DNA from: JAUIJL01 sp965366625
GTDB lineage: Bacteria > Acidobacteriota > Thermoanaerobaculia > Multivoradales > J023
Assembly: GCA_965366625.1 (NCBI GenBank)
Contig: CBDUGP010000012.1
Span: 1 to 64,000, forward strand
Length of the DNA: 64,000 nucleotides
Direction: 5' to 3'
Of this stretch, positions 15,600 through 24,356 are shown piece by piece. Made by a program: the position numbers and the translations under genes. Under the pieces are notes generated by a model. That model made no database searches and was not told the origin of the DNA. It saw nothing but the letters and a program-made list of their open reading frames with translations. The stretch's first letter is position 1, and each line of letters starts with the position of its first letter.

Positions 15600-16721
15600 G
15601 TGAAGATCGGCATACCCAAAGAGCTGAAAGATAACGAATTTCGTGTCGGAATGACCCCGGCGGGCTGTCGCTCGTTGGTCGAAGCCGGTCACGAAGTGAT
15701 GGTCGAAACCTCGGCCGGAGTTGGTAGCGGTTTCGAAGACGAGGAGTTTGTCGGCGCCGGCGCCACGATCGGGCGCGATGCCGATCACGTGTGGGGCTCG
15801 GCCGATATGGTGATTAAGGTCAAGGAACCGATCGAGCCCGAGTATCCGCGCATGCGCGAAGGGCAGACCCTGTTCACCTATTTGCATCTAGCACCTTTGC
15901 CTCGGCTGACAGAGGTGTTGTGTGAGAGAAAGATCACTGGCATCGCCTACGAAACCATCACCGATCGACGGGGTGGTTTGCCCTTGCTGGCTCCCATGTC
16001 TGAAGTGGCAGGCCGGATGTCGGTTCTGGTGGGCGCGACCCACATGCAGGCGCCCCACGGAGGGTGTGGGGTCCTGATTTCAGGTGTGCCGGGTGTGCCG
16101 CCCGCAGAGGTGGTGGTCATCGGTGGTGGAATCGTGGGGCTGAATGCGATCAAGATTGCCCATGGCATGCGTGCCCGCGTTACGGTTCTGGAAACCAACC
16201 CGGACCGCATGCGCGAACTCGATGACATTTTTGGCGGCACTGTGACGACCATTCTCAGCAACCCCTATAACCTGGAGGCTTGCCTGCCGACCGCCGATTT
16301 GGTGATCGGCGCAGTCCTGATCCCCGGACGCTCAGCTCCCAAGCTCATCACCCGCGACATGTTGAAGTTGATGAAGAAGGGCTCCGTGTTGGTGGACGTG
16401 GCGGTGGACCAAGGTGGATGCTTCGAAACCACACGGGCTACCACCCACTCGGATCCGGTCTTCATCGAAGAGGGCATCGTGCACTACTGCGTTGCCAACA
16501 TGCCCGGCGCAGTGCCTCGAACCTCAACTTTGGCCTTGACGAATTCGACACTGCCTTATGCGCTGGCGTTGGCGGGTAAGGGAGCCGAGCGTGCGGTGAG
16601 GGAAGATGCCCATCTTCGGGATGGGGTCAACACCTACAAAGGGCACATCACCTGTGTCCCCGTTGCAGAGTCCCAGAATCTGGCCTATCGGGACGTCTTG
16701 GATCTGCTTCCAGCAACTTAG
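15600..16721 (+). CDS. ald: Alanine dehydrogenase
   Basis: This NAD-dependent enzyme interconverts L-alanine and pyruvate plus ammonia. The 373 residues begin KIGIPKELKDNEFRVGMTP, carry FTYLHLAPLP with the catalytic His and VIKVKEPI with the substrate Lys, and have the Rossmann glycine motif VIGGGIVGLNAIKIAHGM followed by VLETN. The C-terminal half has VDVAVDQGGCFET and NMPGAVPRTST, typical of Ald rather than of the related transhydrogenase alpha subunit. The start is a GTG at 15600, 16 bases after the bactofilin stop. Confidence 0.95.
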   Translation: MKIGIPKELKDNEFRVGMTPAGCRSLVEAGHEVMVETSAGVGSGFEDEEFVGAGATIGRDADHVWGSADMVIKVKEPIEPEYPRMREGQTLFTYLHLAPLPRLTEVLCERKITGIAYETITDRRGGLPLLAPMSEVAGRMSVLVGATHMQAPHGGCGVLISGVPGVPPAEVVVIGGGIVGLNAIKIAHGMRARVTVLETNPDRMRELDDIFGGTVTTILSNPYNLEACLPTADLVIGAVLIPGRSAPKLITRDMLKLMKKGSVLVDVAVDQGGCFETTRATTHSDPVFIEEGIVHYCVANMPGAVPRTSTLALTNSTLPYALALAGKGAERAVREDAHLRDGVNTYKGHITCVPVAESQNLAYRDVLDLLPAT

Positions 16722-16749
16722 CCCCGGGCTTTTTTCTAGGTCTAAATTC

Positions 16750-16781
16750 AACGCCCTTCCGAGATTCCTTGGAAGGGCGTT
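16750..16781. terminator. Bidirectional hairpin between ald and the kinase gene
   Basis: AACGCCCTTCC at 16750-16760 is the exact reverse complement of GGAAGGGCGTT at 16771-16781, with a ten-base loop. It lies between the convergent stops of ald and the giant kinase gene and could serve both strands. T-tracts are short. Confidence 0.65.
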
Positions 16782-16806
16782 GTTGCGTCTGTGGGCGCCA
16801 TCCGGC

Positions 16807-19800
16807 TTAGAGAAACTCGTCGAGCACGAGCGATGCCCGTTCCGCGATTCTTCCGAAACCACGTCTTTCGGCTTCGTCACGGGCTCCTATGAGCTTCTTT
16901 CGGGCCTCTTCCGGAAGGAACTCGACGGCGATTTCGCCCCAATCGGTCCTGAGCTCCAGCTCCAACGAAACGAATCCTAAGGCTTGGGCCTCGGCAGCGA
17001 GGCTGTCAAGCCGCGCCAATCTGGTTTCTGGCTCGGTCTGTGGCTCTAAAAGAGCTTCCATACGCTCGAAAGCTATGCGCACCATCGGCTGTTGGGATTC
17101 AATCGCGAGGGGTTTCGTTTCTTCCAGCACGGTGTCAACTTCGGACCCGCGACCGAGTTGGTCCAGGGATTCGGCGAGAATCGTTGCGGCTGCGATTTCC
17201 TCGGCGGGCCGATCGTCCAATTGGCATGAAATTCGAGCCTGAGAGGCAAGTCTCGCCGCTTCGTCGTAGCTCTTAAGCTCCGCGGCGACTCTGGCGAGGC
17301 CGATGCGGCTAGAGGTCAGGAGACCGCTTTGGCCGAGGTCGGACCGTAGGTCGTAGGCCTGTTGGTGTGAGCCTTGGGCGGATTCCAAGTCACCGGCCTC
17401 ACGATGAAGATCCCCGGTGTAGAAATGCACCAGCGCCGTAGCAGTGGGATCTCCGGTTTGTTTCGCCAGCTTCAGGGCTTCATCCAGGGCGTTAGACGAA
17501 GCATCTAAGTCGCCCCGCATCAGGTGTAACGCTCCGAGGTTGGCCTGAGAGATCACCATGTCGAGCTTGAGGCCCGCCGCTCGACGTAAACGCAAGGCCT
17601 CATTGTGGTTTTCCAAGCTCTTGGCGAGCTGTCCCTGAAGCCGATAGACCTCAGCGATATTGTTGAGGGCATAAGCTTTCGCCGGTCCACCCATCTTTTC
17701 CCAGGTCTGTTGGGCACCTTCAAACATGGTCAAGGCTTCGGAAAGCTGGTCCCGATCCACCAAGATCACCGCCCGGTTGTTGACCGTCAGCGCCATGCCG
17801 CGGGCATCACCCACCTCGCGGTAGATGGCCTCGGTCTCGCGGTAGAGGTCTTCGGCGCCGTCGAGATCACCGGCCCGTTTGCGAATCACCGCCAAATTGT
17901 TGAGGGTCGCAGCTTGACCACCCCGGTTGCCGAGTTCCCGATGGATTTCGAGCGCGGAGTGATATCCCTCGGCTGCGGGCTCCGCCAATCCTTGGTCTAG
18001 CTGGGCTGCGGCCAGGGCGCTTAGGGCATTGGCTTGTCCCGGTGTGTGGGAGAGATCCTCGAAAGCTTGGCGAGCCCGTGCGGCGCTCTTGGCAGCCTCG
18101 TCGGGCCGACCCATCAATCGCTCCGCCTGGGATCGTGAAAGCAAAGCTCTGGCCAAGATCAATTGCGAGCCGCTGATTTCCGCCTTGGCCACGGCCCGTC
18201 CGGCTGCGGTGGCTTGGCGCTCGATTTGGGAAACGGTTCCTGCCGCAGTCGCTTCCCTGAGGTCGATTCGTGGATCGTCGGACAATGGAGGGGGCAGCCG
18301 ACGGAGTTGATCGATGGTCAGCAAGGCTGCTTGGGGATCATGGGCGGCCAGCTGGGCCGATACCAAAGCCAATCCATAGTCGAGCTGATCGGGAAAGGCC
18401 TGCCAGAGGGTCCTGTAGACGTCGCGGGCGGCAGACCCTTGGGAGCGCATTTCCCGATAGCGCCCTTCGATCACCAAGCGCTCTTCCTGAGGTAGGCCCG
18501 AACTGAGGTTGAAGGCCCGTTCTGCGGCTTTGGCTGCCTGTTTTTTGAATCCGAGCGCGCCCCAAGCGGAACTCAAGGCGGAATGCACCAACGGATTGTC
18601 CGGCTCGAGCTGAGTGGCTTGCTCCAACAGGTCCCGGGCCTCTTCGGCTTGGAATTCACGCAGGGCAGTCAGGGCTTCGGCGTAGAGCTTTGCCGCTTGG
18701 GTATTTCGAGGCAGTCCGGAGTCGCCGTCCGCCAATCCGGAGCTGCCCAATTCGCTCAGCAGCTCGCCGCCGAGTTCAGAGACCATGGCGAATAAATCGC
18801 TGGTGGAGCCTTCCTTTGAGAATTGCGCCAACGTGCCGCCCCGGGTGGCGTCTTGAAGCCGAAAGTCCAAGCGCAGTTTCGCGTCGGCTTCGCTGCCGGG
18901 CAAGCTGACGAAGGAGCCGGAGACGACGAAATCGGAGCCCGTGAGGCGTCGAATTGCTTCCAGTTTTTTAGCGCTCGGCTCGCCCTGGGTCCACGCGAGC
19001 TGGCGCCTGGCTTCTGCCATCTCTTGGCTCGAGACGCCTCGGAGGTCGCGGCTTTTGGCCAGCTCCGTGGAGACCATTTCCAATAGGGCGGTTCCTATCC
19101 AAGCGGATTCCTCACGTCCCGTGACGTTGTCGAATCCCCAGACGGCGATGGCACGTCGGAGCTTGACTCGACCGGGGTCGAGCGTTTCTCGATTGTTCCA
19201 CCACAGGACCCCTGAAATCGCCAAAACGACGAGCAAAACAGCGATCAAGATCGGAGCTCGCCGGTCCGCTGCGGCAGAAGGGGGAGGGCCCGGGAACTCA
19301 TGGGGCGATGCCGCGGGCTTAGCGCTCGGTAGAGAGGCTTTGGACTTTGGGTGTGCCTCTGTTACCGCTGAGATTCCTTGTGCTGGAGCTGGGGGGGAAG
19401 CCGGTTTGCTCGACGGCTCCGGAGAGAGCCGGCGCCTTTGCGGTGGTTTGAGCGCTTCCGCCACGTCGAGCACCGAGGCGAACCGATCCTCGGGTTTGAG
19501 CTGCAGGCATTTGAGAATCGCCCGTTCCCAATAGGCGGGAAGGTCCGGAACGTGGACGTGCGGTGGCTGGGGCTCCTCCTGGAGGCGTTTCACCGCAGTG
19601 GTCAGGGGATTGGTGCTTTCGAATGGAAGCTTGCCCGTGACCATCTCGTAGATCACGATGCCGAGCGCGTAGATATCGGCAGCGGGGGTGATCGCCGGGT
19701 CGTTTCTGACTTGCTCGGGGGCCATATACGCGGGGGTGCCGACGATTCCCAATCCCGTGACCTGAGCTGCGAATCGATCTGAAGCATCACTTCCCCGAGC

Positions 19801-20877
19801 AATGCCGAAGTCGGTCACTACGACTCGGATTCTGGCGCCACCGGTTTCGGGGTCGTTCTCGGGCACCAAGAACACGTTTTCGCTCTTGAAATCTCTGTGC
19901 ACGACCCGGGCGCTGTGGGCTGCATGCAGGGCTTCTGCCATTTGCTCCACCAGGGGTTTGGCTTCCGACGGCTGTAAGCGCGAGCAGCTGCGCAATCGTT
20001 GGGCCAACGTTTCGCCACGCAGCAGCTCCATGGAGAGAAAAACGATCGGTGCCGGAGGCAAACCACCTTCGGGAGGGGAAGAAGGCTCATGGAGATGTTG
20101 GCCCAAATCGAAGATACGACAGACGTTGGGATGGGTGACCCGGCGAGCCAAAGCGATTTCTCGTTTGAATCGGTCAACAGCGCCGGCTTCCTCACCGAGG
20201 TGGGTGCTGACGGTCTTCAGAGCCACTTCTTGACGTAGCTCGAGATCCTCCGCCTCGTACACCTCACCCATGCCTCCTTGGGCGATGAACCGTACGATTC
20301 GGTAGCGATTGGCGACGTGATCACCGGGGTTGAAAATCGGCGGTGATGGGCCGATTCTCGATCCCGTTGAGCCGCCGTGCCCAACACCGGCGTATCCGCC
20401 GCTTGGGCTGCCGCCGACGTCGGAGTGGGAAGGGGCGGGTTGAAGGCTCCTGCCGGCACCTGTAGAAATCAAGGTTTGGTCGTCGGAAGGGTCGATGGGC
20501 AACCCAGTGGCGCCTGGCGTGGCGGCGGCAGGAGCTGCCATCGACGGCGTCCTGATGGTCGGGGCGTCGGCAGAGAGGGCCGGGGATGTTTGCGGTAGAG
20601 ACGTCTGCGGTAGGGAAGTTGGGGGCACGGAGGTTGCCGGCGGCGCGGGAGGTGGCACCGCCATCGAGGGTGTGGTTCGTGCCTTGAGATCGGATGCGGT
20701 TTGGATCTGACTGACCGGCGGTGACCCGGCCTTGGCCCTAAGACGATACCGAGCTCCGCATTGAGGGCATTGGACCCTGGGCCTGTCGCCCTGCAGAGCG
20801 ACTTGCTCGATTTCAATTCGATGGCTGCACTTGCTGCAAGTGAGCTTCAATCCGTCCCCCGGTGCAGTTAGTGGCAT
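16807..20877 (-). CDS. Zn-ribbon / Ser-Thr kinase / TolB-like / TPR signalling protein
   Basis: This 1356-residue protein is built in modules. Residues 1-50 form an MJ0042-type zinc ribbon (CSKCSHRIEI and CPQCGARYRLR). A Pro/Ala/Thr-rich linker follows. Residues about 189-480 are a Hanks-type kinase with FIAQGGMGEVYEAEDLE, the invariant Lys in EVALKTV, catalytic VVHRDFKSENVFLV, VVTDFGIARG and YMAPEQ. A single membrane helix (about 541-560, ILIAVLLVVLAISGVLWW) is followed by a FlgO/TolB-like region (AVWGFDNVTGREESAW) and at least ten TPRs to the C-terminus. The kinase would be cytosolic and the TPR array periplasmic, probably sensing or recruiting a partner. It is divergent from the HyuB-type gene, with only 48 bases between them. 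Confidence 0.9.
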   Translation of the reverse strand: MPLTAPGDGLKLTCSKCSHRIEIEQVALQGDRPRVQCPQCGARYRLRAKAGSPPVSQIQTASDLKARTTPSMAVPPPAPPATSVPPTSLPQTSLPQTSPALSADAPTIRTPSMAAPAAATPGATGLPIDPSDDQTLISTGAGRSLQPAPSHSDVGGSPSGGYAGVGHGGSTGSRIGPSPPIFNPGDHVANRYRIVRFIAQGGMGEVYEAEDLELRQEVALKTVSTHLGEEAGAVDRFKREIALARRVTHPNVCRIFDLGQHLHEPSSPPEGGLPPAPIVFLSMELLRGETLAQRLRSCSRLQPSEAKPLVEQMAEALHAAHSARVVHRDFKSENVFLVPENDPETGGARIRVVVTDFGIARGSDASDRFAAQVTGLGIVGTPAYMAPEQVRNDPAITPAADIYALGIVIYEMVTGKLPFESTNPLTTAVKRLQEEPQPPHVHVPDLPAYWERAILKCLQLKPEDRFASVLDVAEALKPPQRRRLSPEPSSKPASPPAPAQGISAVTEAHPKSKASLPSAKPAASPHEFPGPPPSAAADRRAPILIAVLLVVLAISGVLWWNNRETLDPGRVKLRRAIAVWGFDNVTGREESAWIGTALLEMVSTELAKSRDLRGVSSQEMAEARRQLAWTQGEPSAKKLEAIRRLTGSDFVVSGSFVSLPGSEADAKLRLDFRLQDATRGGTLAQFSKEGSTSDLFAMVSELGGELLSELGSSGLADGDSGLPRNTQAAKLYAEALTALREFQAEEARDLLEQATQLEPDNPLVHSALSSAWGALGFKKQAAKAAERAFNLSSGLPQEERLVIEGRYREMRSQGSAARDVYRTLWQAFPDQLDYGLALVSAQLAAHDPQAALLTIDQLRRLPPPLSDDPRIDLREATAAGTVSQIERQATAAGRAVAKAEISGSQLILARALLSRSQAERLMGRPDEAAKSAARARQAFEDLSHTPGQANALSALAAAQLDQGLAEPAAEGYHSALEIHRELGNRGGQAATLNNLAVIRKRAGDLDGAEDLYRETEAIYREVGDARGMALTVNNRAVILVDRDQLSEALTMFEGAQQTWEKMGGPAKAYALNNIAEVYRLQGQLAKSLENHNEALRLRRAAGLKLDMVISQANLGALHLMRGDLDASSNALDEALKLAKQTGDPTATALVHFYTGDLHREAGDLESAQGSHQQAYDLRSDLGQSGLLTSSRIGLARVAAELKSYDEAARLASQARISCQLDDRPAEEIAAATILAESLDQLGRGSEVDTVLEETKPLAIESQQPMVRIAFERMEALLEPQTEPETRLARLDSLAAEAQALGFVSLELELRTDWGEIAVEFLPEEARKKLIGARDEAERRGFGRIAERASLVLDEFL

Positions 20878-20925
20878 TTTCCGGTTATCTTACTGGATCT
20901 ACCCACGCAGTGGCAGGAGTACGAC

Positions 20926-22497
20926 ATGCCGAGCCCCCCGACACCCACCGCTTTTGAAGCGATTGAGCTTGAGCTTTTCACCCATCGATTCGGCTCGATC
21001 GCCGGCGAGATGGGAGAGATGTTGCAACGGACAGCTCTCTCGACCAACGTCAGAGAGCGCCTAGACTTTTCTTGTGCATTGCTCGACGCCAAGGGGCGGC
21101 TGGTGGTGAACGCGCCTCACATTCCAGTCCATCTTGGAGCTCTGGGGCTGTGTGTGCGTCGAATGACCGAAGAAGTAGATATGCGCCCCGGCGACTCTTG
21201 GGTGACGAACCATCCCGGATTCGGTGGTTCCCATTTGCCCGACGTGACCCTGGTCACGCCGGTCTATGATCGGGATGCGCATTTGGTGGGCTATGTAGCC
21301 AGCCGTTCCCATCACGCCGAAATCGGTGGCACCCGTCCAGGTTCCATGCCCCCGGACGCGTGCTGTCTGGCCGAGGAGGGAGCCGTTATTCCGCCAACCC
21401 TCTTCGCGCGCGACGGTAAAGTGCGACGGGAGGCACTTCGGGCATTGTTGACCGAAGGGGCATTTCCCTCACGATCCGTCGACGAGAATCTCGCGGATTT
21501 AGATGCCGCGTTGGCGGCGAGTGCCAGGGGGGCGAAGGCTTTGGCCGACCTTGTGGCGAGTTCGGGGCCGGCCAAGGTTTCGTATTACATGGACCAGCTG
21601 CGGGAGCTGGCCGCCCGAAAGGCTCTCCAGGCCTTGCAGGGCTTGCCCGAAAGCTCGAAGATCCGGTCGGCGGTCCAATATTTGGACGACGGCACGAAAA
21701 TTCAAGTCACCCTAGATTTGACTTCGGCCCGTCCGCGGGTCGATTTCACCGGCACGGATCCGGTGCATGCAGGAAATCTAAATGCCACCCCGGCGATCGT
21801 CCGCAGTGTGGTGCTCTACGTTTTGCGTTGGTTGGTGGAGGAAGACCTGCCCCTCAACGAAGGTTTGTTGGAGCCCGTGGATTTGGTGATTCCCGAGGGC
21901 TGCTTTTTGTCGCCGGTATGGGACCCGGATCCATGGAAGTGTCCGGCGGTGGTCGGCGGCAATGTGGAAACCAGCCAGCGATTGGTGGATACCCTGCTTC
22001 AGGCCCTGGAGCTTCAAGCCTGTAGCCAAGGGACGATGAACAACCTACTCTTCGGCGACGAAAGTTTCGGCTACTACGAGACCCTCTGCGGTGGGGCGGG
22101 TGCCGGGCCCGACCACGAGGGGGAGAGTGCCGTTCACACCCACATGACCAATACCCGCATCACCGATCCAGAGGTCTTGGAACGTCGATATCCGGTTCGC
22201 TTGGACCGCTTCGAGATCCGTCGGGGATCCGGTGGGCACGGCCTATTTCGGGGAGGGGACGGGGTTGTGAGGGAGCTGGTCTTCGATCAAAAGGTCCAGG
22301 TGTCGATCCTCTCCCAGCACCGAGTCGAGGCCCCATACGGACAGGCGGGAGGTGGTAGCGGCGCCCGGGGTGAGCAGCGGATCGTGCGCGCTGACGGCAC
22401 CGTAGAGCGGCTCGAAGGCATGACCCGCGCAGAACTCGGACCGGGTGATCGACTCGTCATCGAAACACCCGGCGGTGGGGGTTGGGGTAGCCCGTAG
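20926..22497 (+). CDS. HyuB-type (N-methylhydantoinase B / 5-oxoprolinase beta) protein
   Basis: The 523 residues match the B subunit of ATP-dependent hydantoinases and 5-oxoprolinases. LFTHRFGSIAGEMGEMLQRTALS opens the fold, with RLDFSCALLDAKGRLVVNAPHIPVHLG, NHPGFGGSHLPDVTLV, VASRSHHAEIGG and the C-terminal ETPGGGGWG. Normally it works with a HyuA ATPase half to open cyclic amides such as 5-oxoproline. No HyuA gene is present within this window, which is unusual. AGGAG lies seven bases before the ATG. The substrate cannot be read from the sequence. Confidence 0.9.
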   Translation: MPSPPTPTAFEAIELELFTHRFGSIAGEMGEMLQRTALSTNVRERLDFSCALLDAKGRLVVNAPHIPVHLGALGLCVRRMTEEVDMRPGDSWVTNHPGFGGSHLPDVTLVTPVYDRDAHLVGYVASRSHHAEIGGTRPGSMPPDACCLAEEGAVIPPTLFARDGKVRREALRALLTEGAFPSRSVDENLADLDAALAASARGAKALADLVASSGPAKVSYYMDQLRELAARKALQALQGLPESSKIRSAVQYLDDGTKIQVTLDLTSARPRVDFTGTDPVHAGNLNATPAIVRSVVLYVLRWLVEEDLPLNEGLLEPVDLVIPEGCFLSPVWDPDPWKCPAVVGGNVETSQRLVDTLLQALELQACSQGTMNNLLFGDESFGYYETLCGGAGAGPDHEGESAVHTHMTNTRITDPEVLERRYPVRLDRFEIRRGSGGHGLFRGGDGVVRELVFDQKVQVSILSQHRVEAPYGQAGGGSGARGEQRIVRADGTVERLEGMTRAELGPGDRLVIETPGGGGWGSP

Positions 22498-22510
22498 GAT
22501 AGCTCAAACG

Positions 22511-22549
22511 AAGAAAAAACCCCGACGGCACGGGATGCCGATCGGGGTT
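22511..22549 (-). terminator. Rho-independent terminator of the aldehyde dehydrogenase gene
   Basis: Read on the minus strand, AACCCCGA (from 22549) and its extension GCCG...CGGC pair with TCGGGGTT and run into a T-tract, seen as the A-run at 22513-22519 on the plus strand. The stem is 8 bp plus an inner 4-5 bp. It lies about 40 bases past the minus-strand stop, and in the plus direction it also lies just after the HyuB stop. Confidence 0.85.
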
Positions 22550-22587
22550 GCTGCGCACCGAGCAGTACGGGAGCGGAGGCGGTCGAA

Positions 22588-24111
22588 TCAGAGATCGAAT
22601 TCGACGCCCTGAGCCAAGGGCAACTCGGTGCTCCAATTCAAGGTGTTGGTCTGCCGGCGCATATACGCCTTCCAGGAGTCCGAACCCGCCTCACGGCCGC
22701 CACCGGTTTCCTTTTCGCCGCCAAACGCGCCACCGATCTCGGCCCCAGAGGTACCGATATTGACGTTGGCGATGCCGCAGTCAGAGCCCGCGTGGGAAAG
22801 GAATCGCTCGGCGGTGCGCATGCTGTTGGTGAAGATCGAGGATGAAAGGCCTTGGGGCACGGCGTTGTGCATTTCAATGACCTCGTCGAGATTCTCAAAC
22901 TCCATCACGTAGAGGATCGGAGCGAAGGTCTCGTCGCAGGTAATCGGCACCTGTGTCGGAACTTTGATGATCGTCGGCTCGACGAAGTATCCGGGTCGGT
23001 CGATGCGCTTGCCGCCGACCAGGACCTCACCGCCTTGCTGCTTGGCGGTTTCGATAGCGGCCATCATGTCGTCGATAGCTTTTTGGTGAATTACCGGTCC
23101 CATCAACGTGTTCTCATCCATGGGATCACCGATGCGGATGGTCGGGTAGGCTTTGGTCAAGCGCTCGATCAGCCGGCCGGCAATGTCCTTGTGCAGGAAC
23201 AGTCGACGGGTGGTGGTGCAGCGTTGGCCGGCCGTGCCCACGGAGCCGAAGAGGATACCTGCGAACGCCAAGTCGAGGTCGGCATCGTCCATGACGATCA
23301 GGCCATTGTTGCCACCGAGTTCCAACAGGGAGCGGGCCATTCGTCCAGCCACAACTTGGCCGACGGCGCGGCCCATGCGCACGGAACCCGTGGCGGAGAT
23401 CAGGGGCAAACGGCTGTCTGCGGTCATGATCTCGCCGATGTCGCGTCCGCCGACCGCCAGCCCGAAAATGGGCGGCGCGTCGTTTTCTTCGAGCACGGCC
23501 TGGGCGATTTTGGTGGTGGCGATCGCGGTGAGGGGAGTCACCTCGGACGGCTTCCAAATCATCGAATCACCGCAAACCGCGGCGACGCAGGCATTCCAAG
23601 CCCAAACGGCCACTGGGAAGTTGAAGGCGGTGATGATACCCACTGGGCCGAGGGGGTGCCATTGCTCGTACATCCGGTGCTGATAACGCTCCGAATGCAT
23701 CGTTTTGCCGAAAAGTTGGCGCGACATGCCCACCGCCAGATCGGCCATGTCGATCATCTCCTGGACCTCGCCCAATCCTTCGGAGTAGATCTTGCCCATC
23801 TCCAGGGTCACCAGCTGACCAAGAGGATCTTTGAATTCGCGCAGGGCATCACCGATTTGGCGCACGATCTCACCCCGTTTGGGTGCGGGCCATTCGCGCC
23901 ACGCTTTGAACGCTTCGACGTTGCGGGCGGCAACTTTTTCGTAGTCATCAGGGGTAGCTTGGCGGACCTTGGCGATCACCTCGCCGGTGGTGGGATTGAT
24001 GCTTTCGAGCCACTCACCCTGGGTGTCGAGCCAGGTGCCGTCAAAGGCGCCGGGGTTCTCGGCTTCCAGGCCGAGTTCGGTGAGCAAGGCGCTGATTTCA
24101 GTCGTATCCAT
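22588..24111 (-). CDS. ALDH7-type aldehyde dehydrogenase (probable aminoadipate-semialdehyde dehydrogenase)
   Basis: This 507-residue NAD(P)-dependent enzyme oxidises an aldehyde to an acid. It shows GIITAFNFPVAVWAWN, MIWKPSEVTPLTA, LISATGSVRMGR, LLELGGNNGLIVMDDADLD with the general-base Glu, and GTAGQRCTTTRRLF with the catalytic Cys. GGNN and GQRCTTTRR are typical of the ALDH7 (antiquitin/AmaB) group, which oxidises alpha-aminoadipate semialdehyde in lysine breakdown. That substrate is family knowledge, as there are no lysine genes beside it. ATG 24111 is chosen because GAGGAG lies eight bases before it; the further TTG start is part of that Shine-Dalgarno. Confidence 0.93.
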   Translation of the reverse strand: MDTTEISALLTELGLEAENPGAFDGTWLDTQGEWLESINPTTGEVIAKVRQATPDDYEKVAARNVEAFKAWREWPAPKRGEIVRQIGDALREFKDPLGQLVTLEMGKIYSEGLGEVQEMIDMADLAVGMSRQLFGKTMHSERYQHRMYEQWHPLGPVGIITAFNFPVAVWAWNACVAAVCGDSMIWKPSEVTPLTAIATTKIAQAVLEENDAPPIFGLAVGGRDIGEIMTADSRLPLISATGSVRMGRAVGQVVAGRMARSLLELGGNNGLIVMDDADLDLAFAGILFGSVGTAGQRCTTTRRLFLHKDIAGRLIERLTKAYPTIRIGDPMDENTLMGPVIHQKAIDDMMAAIETAKQQGGEVLVGGKRIDRPGYFVEPTIIKVPTQVPITCDETFAPILYVMEFENLDEVIEMHNAVPQGLSSSIFTNSMRTAERFLSHAGSDCGIANVNIGTSGAEIGGAFGGEKETGGGREAGSDSWKAYMRRQTNTLNWSTELPLAQGVEFDL

Positions 24112-24356
24112 GGAAAAGCTCCTCAAGGGGCATAAGTTGCGATCTTATAGGTCTCGGTCAGAGAGAGTCTGAGTGCCTGGGCCGCGGGATTAGGTCGCCG
24201 GCGGTGGCTCGGCTGTCTCGGCCCGGCTGGGGCGGGGGACGCGAGAGTTCGGTGGGAGGCGAAGGTCGCCGTCCCGGAACATTATCGCAGGAAGTGGTCG
24301 GGGTAAACGCCGAAGCATCGGCGGCGTGGATGGTATCGGCGGCGTACAATGCGTCG

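Noticed and set aside
16722..16740. AGCCC/GGGCT pair with T-run right after the ald stop as a terminator
   Set aside because: The loop would be a single base, so it cannot form a stable hairpin; the stem at 16750-16781 is better.
22852..24135. 427-codon plus-strand frame opposite the aldehyde dehydrogenase
   Set aside because: It is an antisense shadow in a GC-rich gene; His/Gly-rich composition and no motifs.
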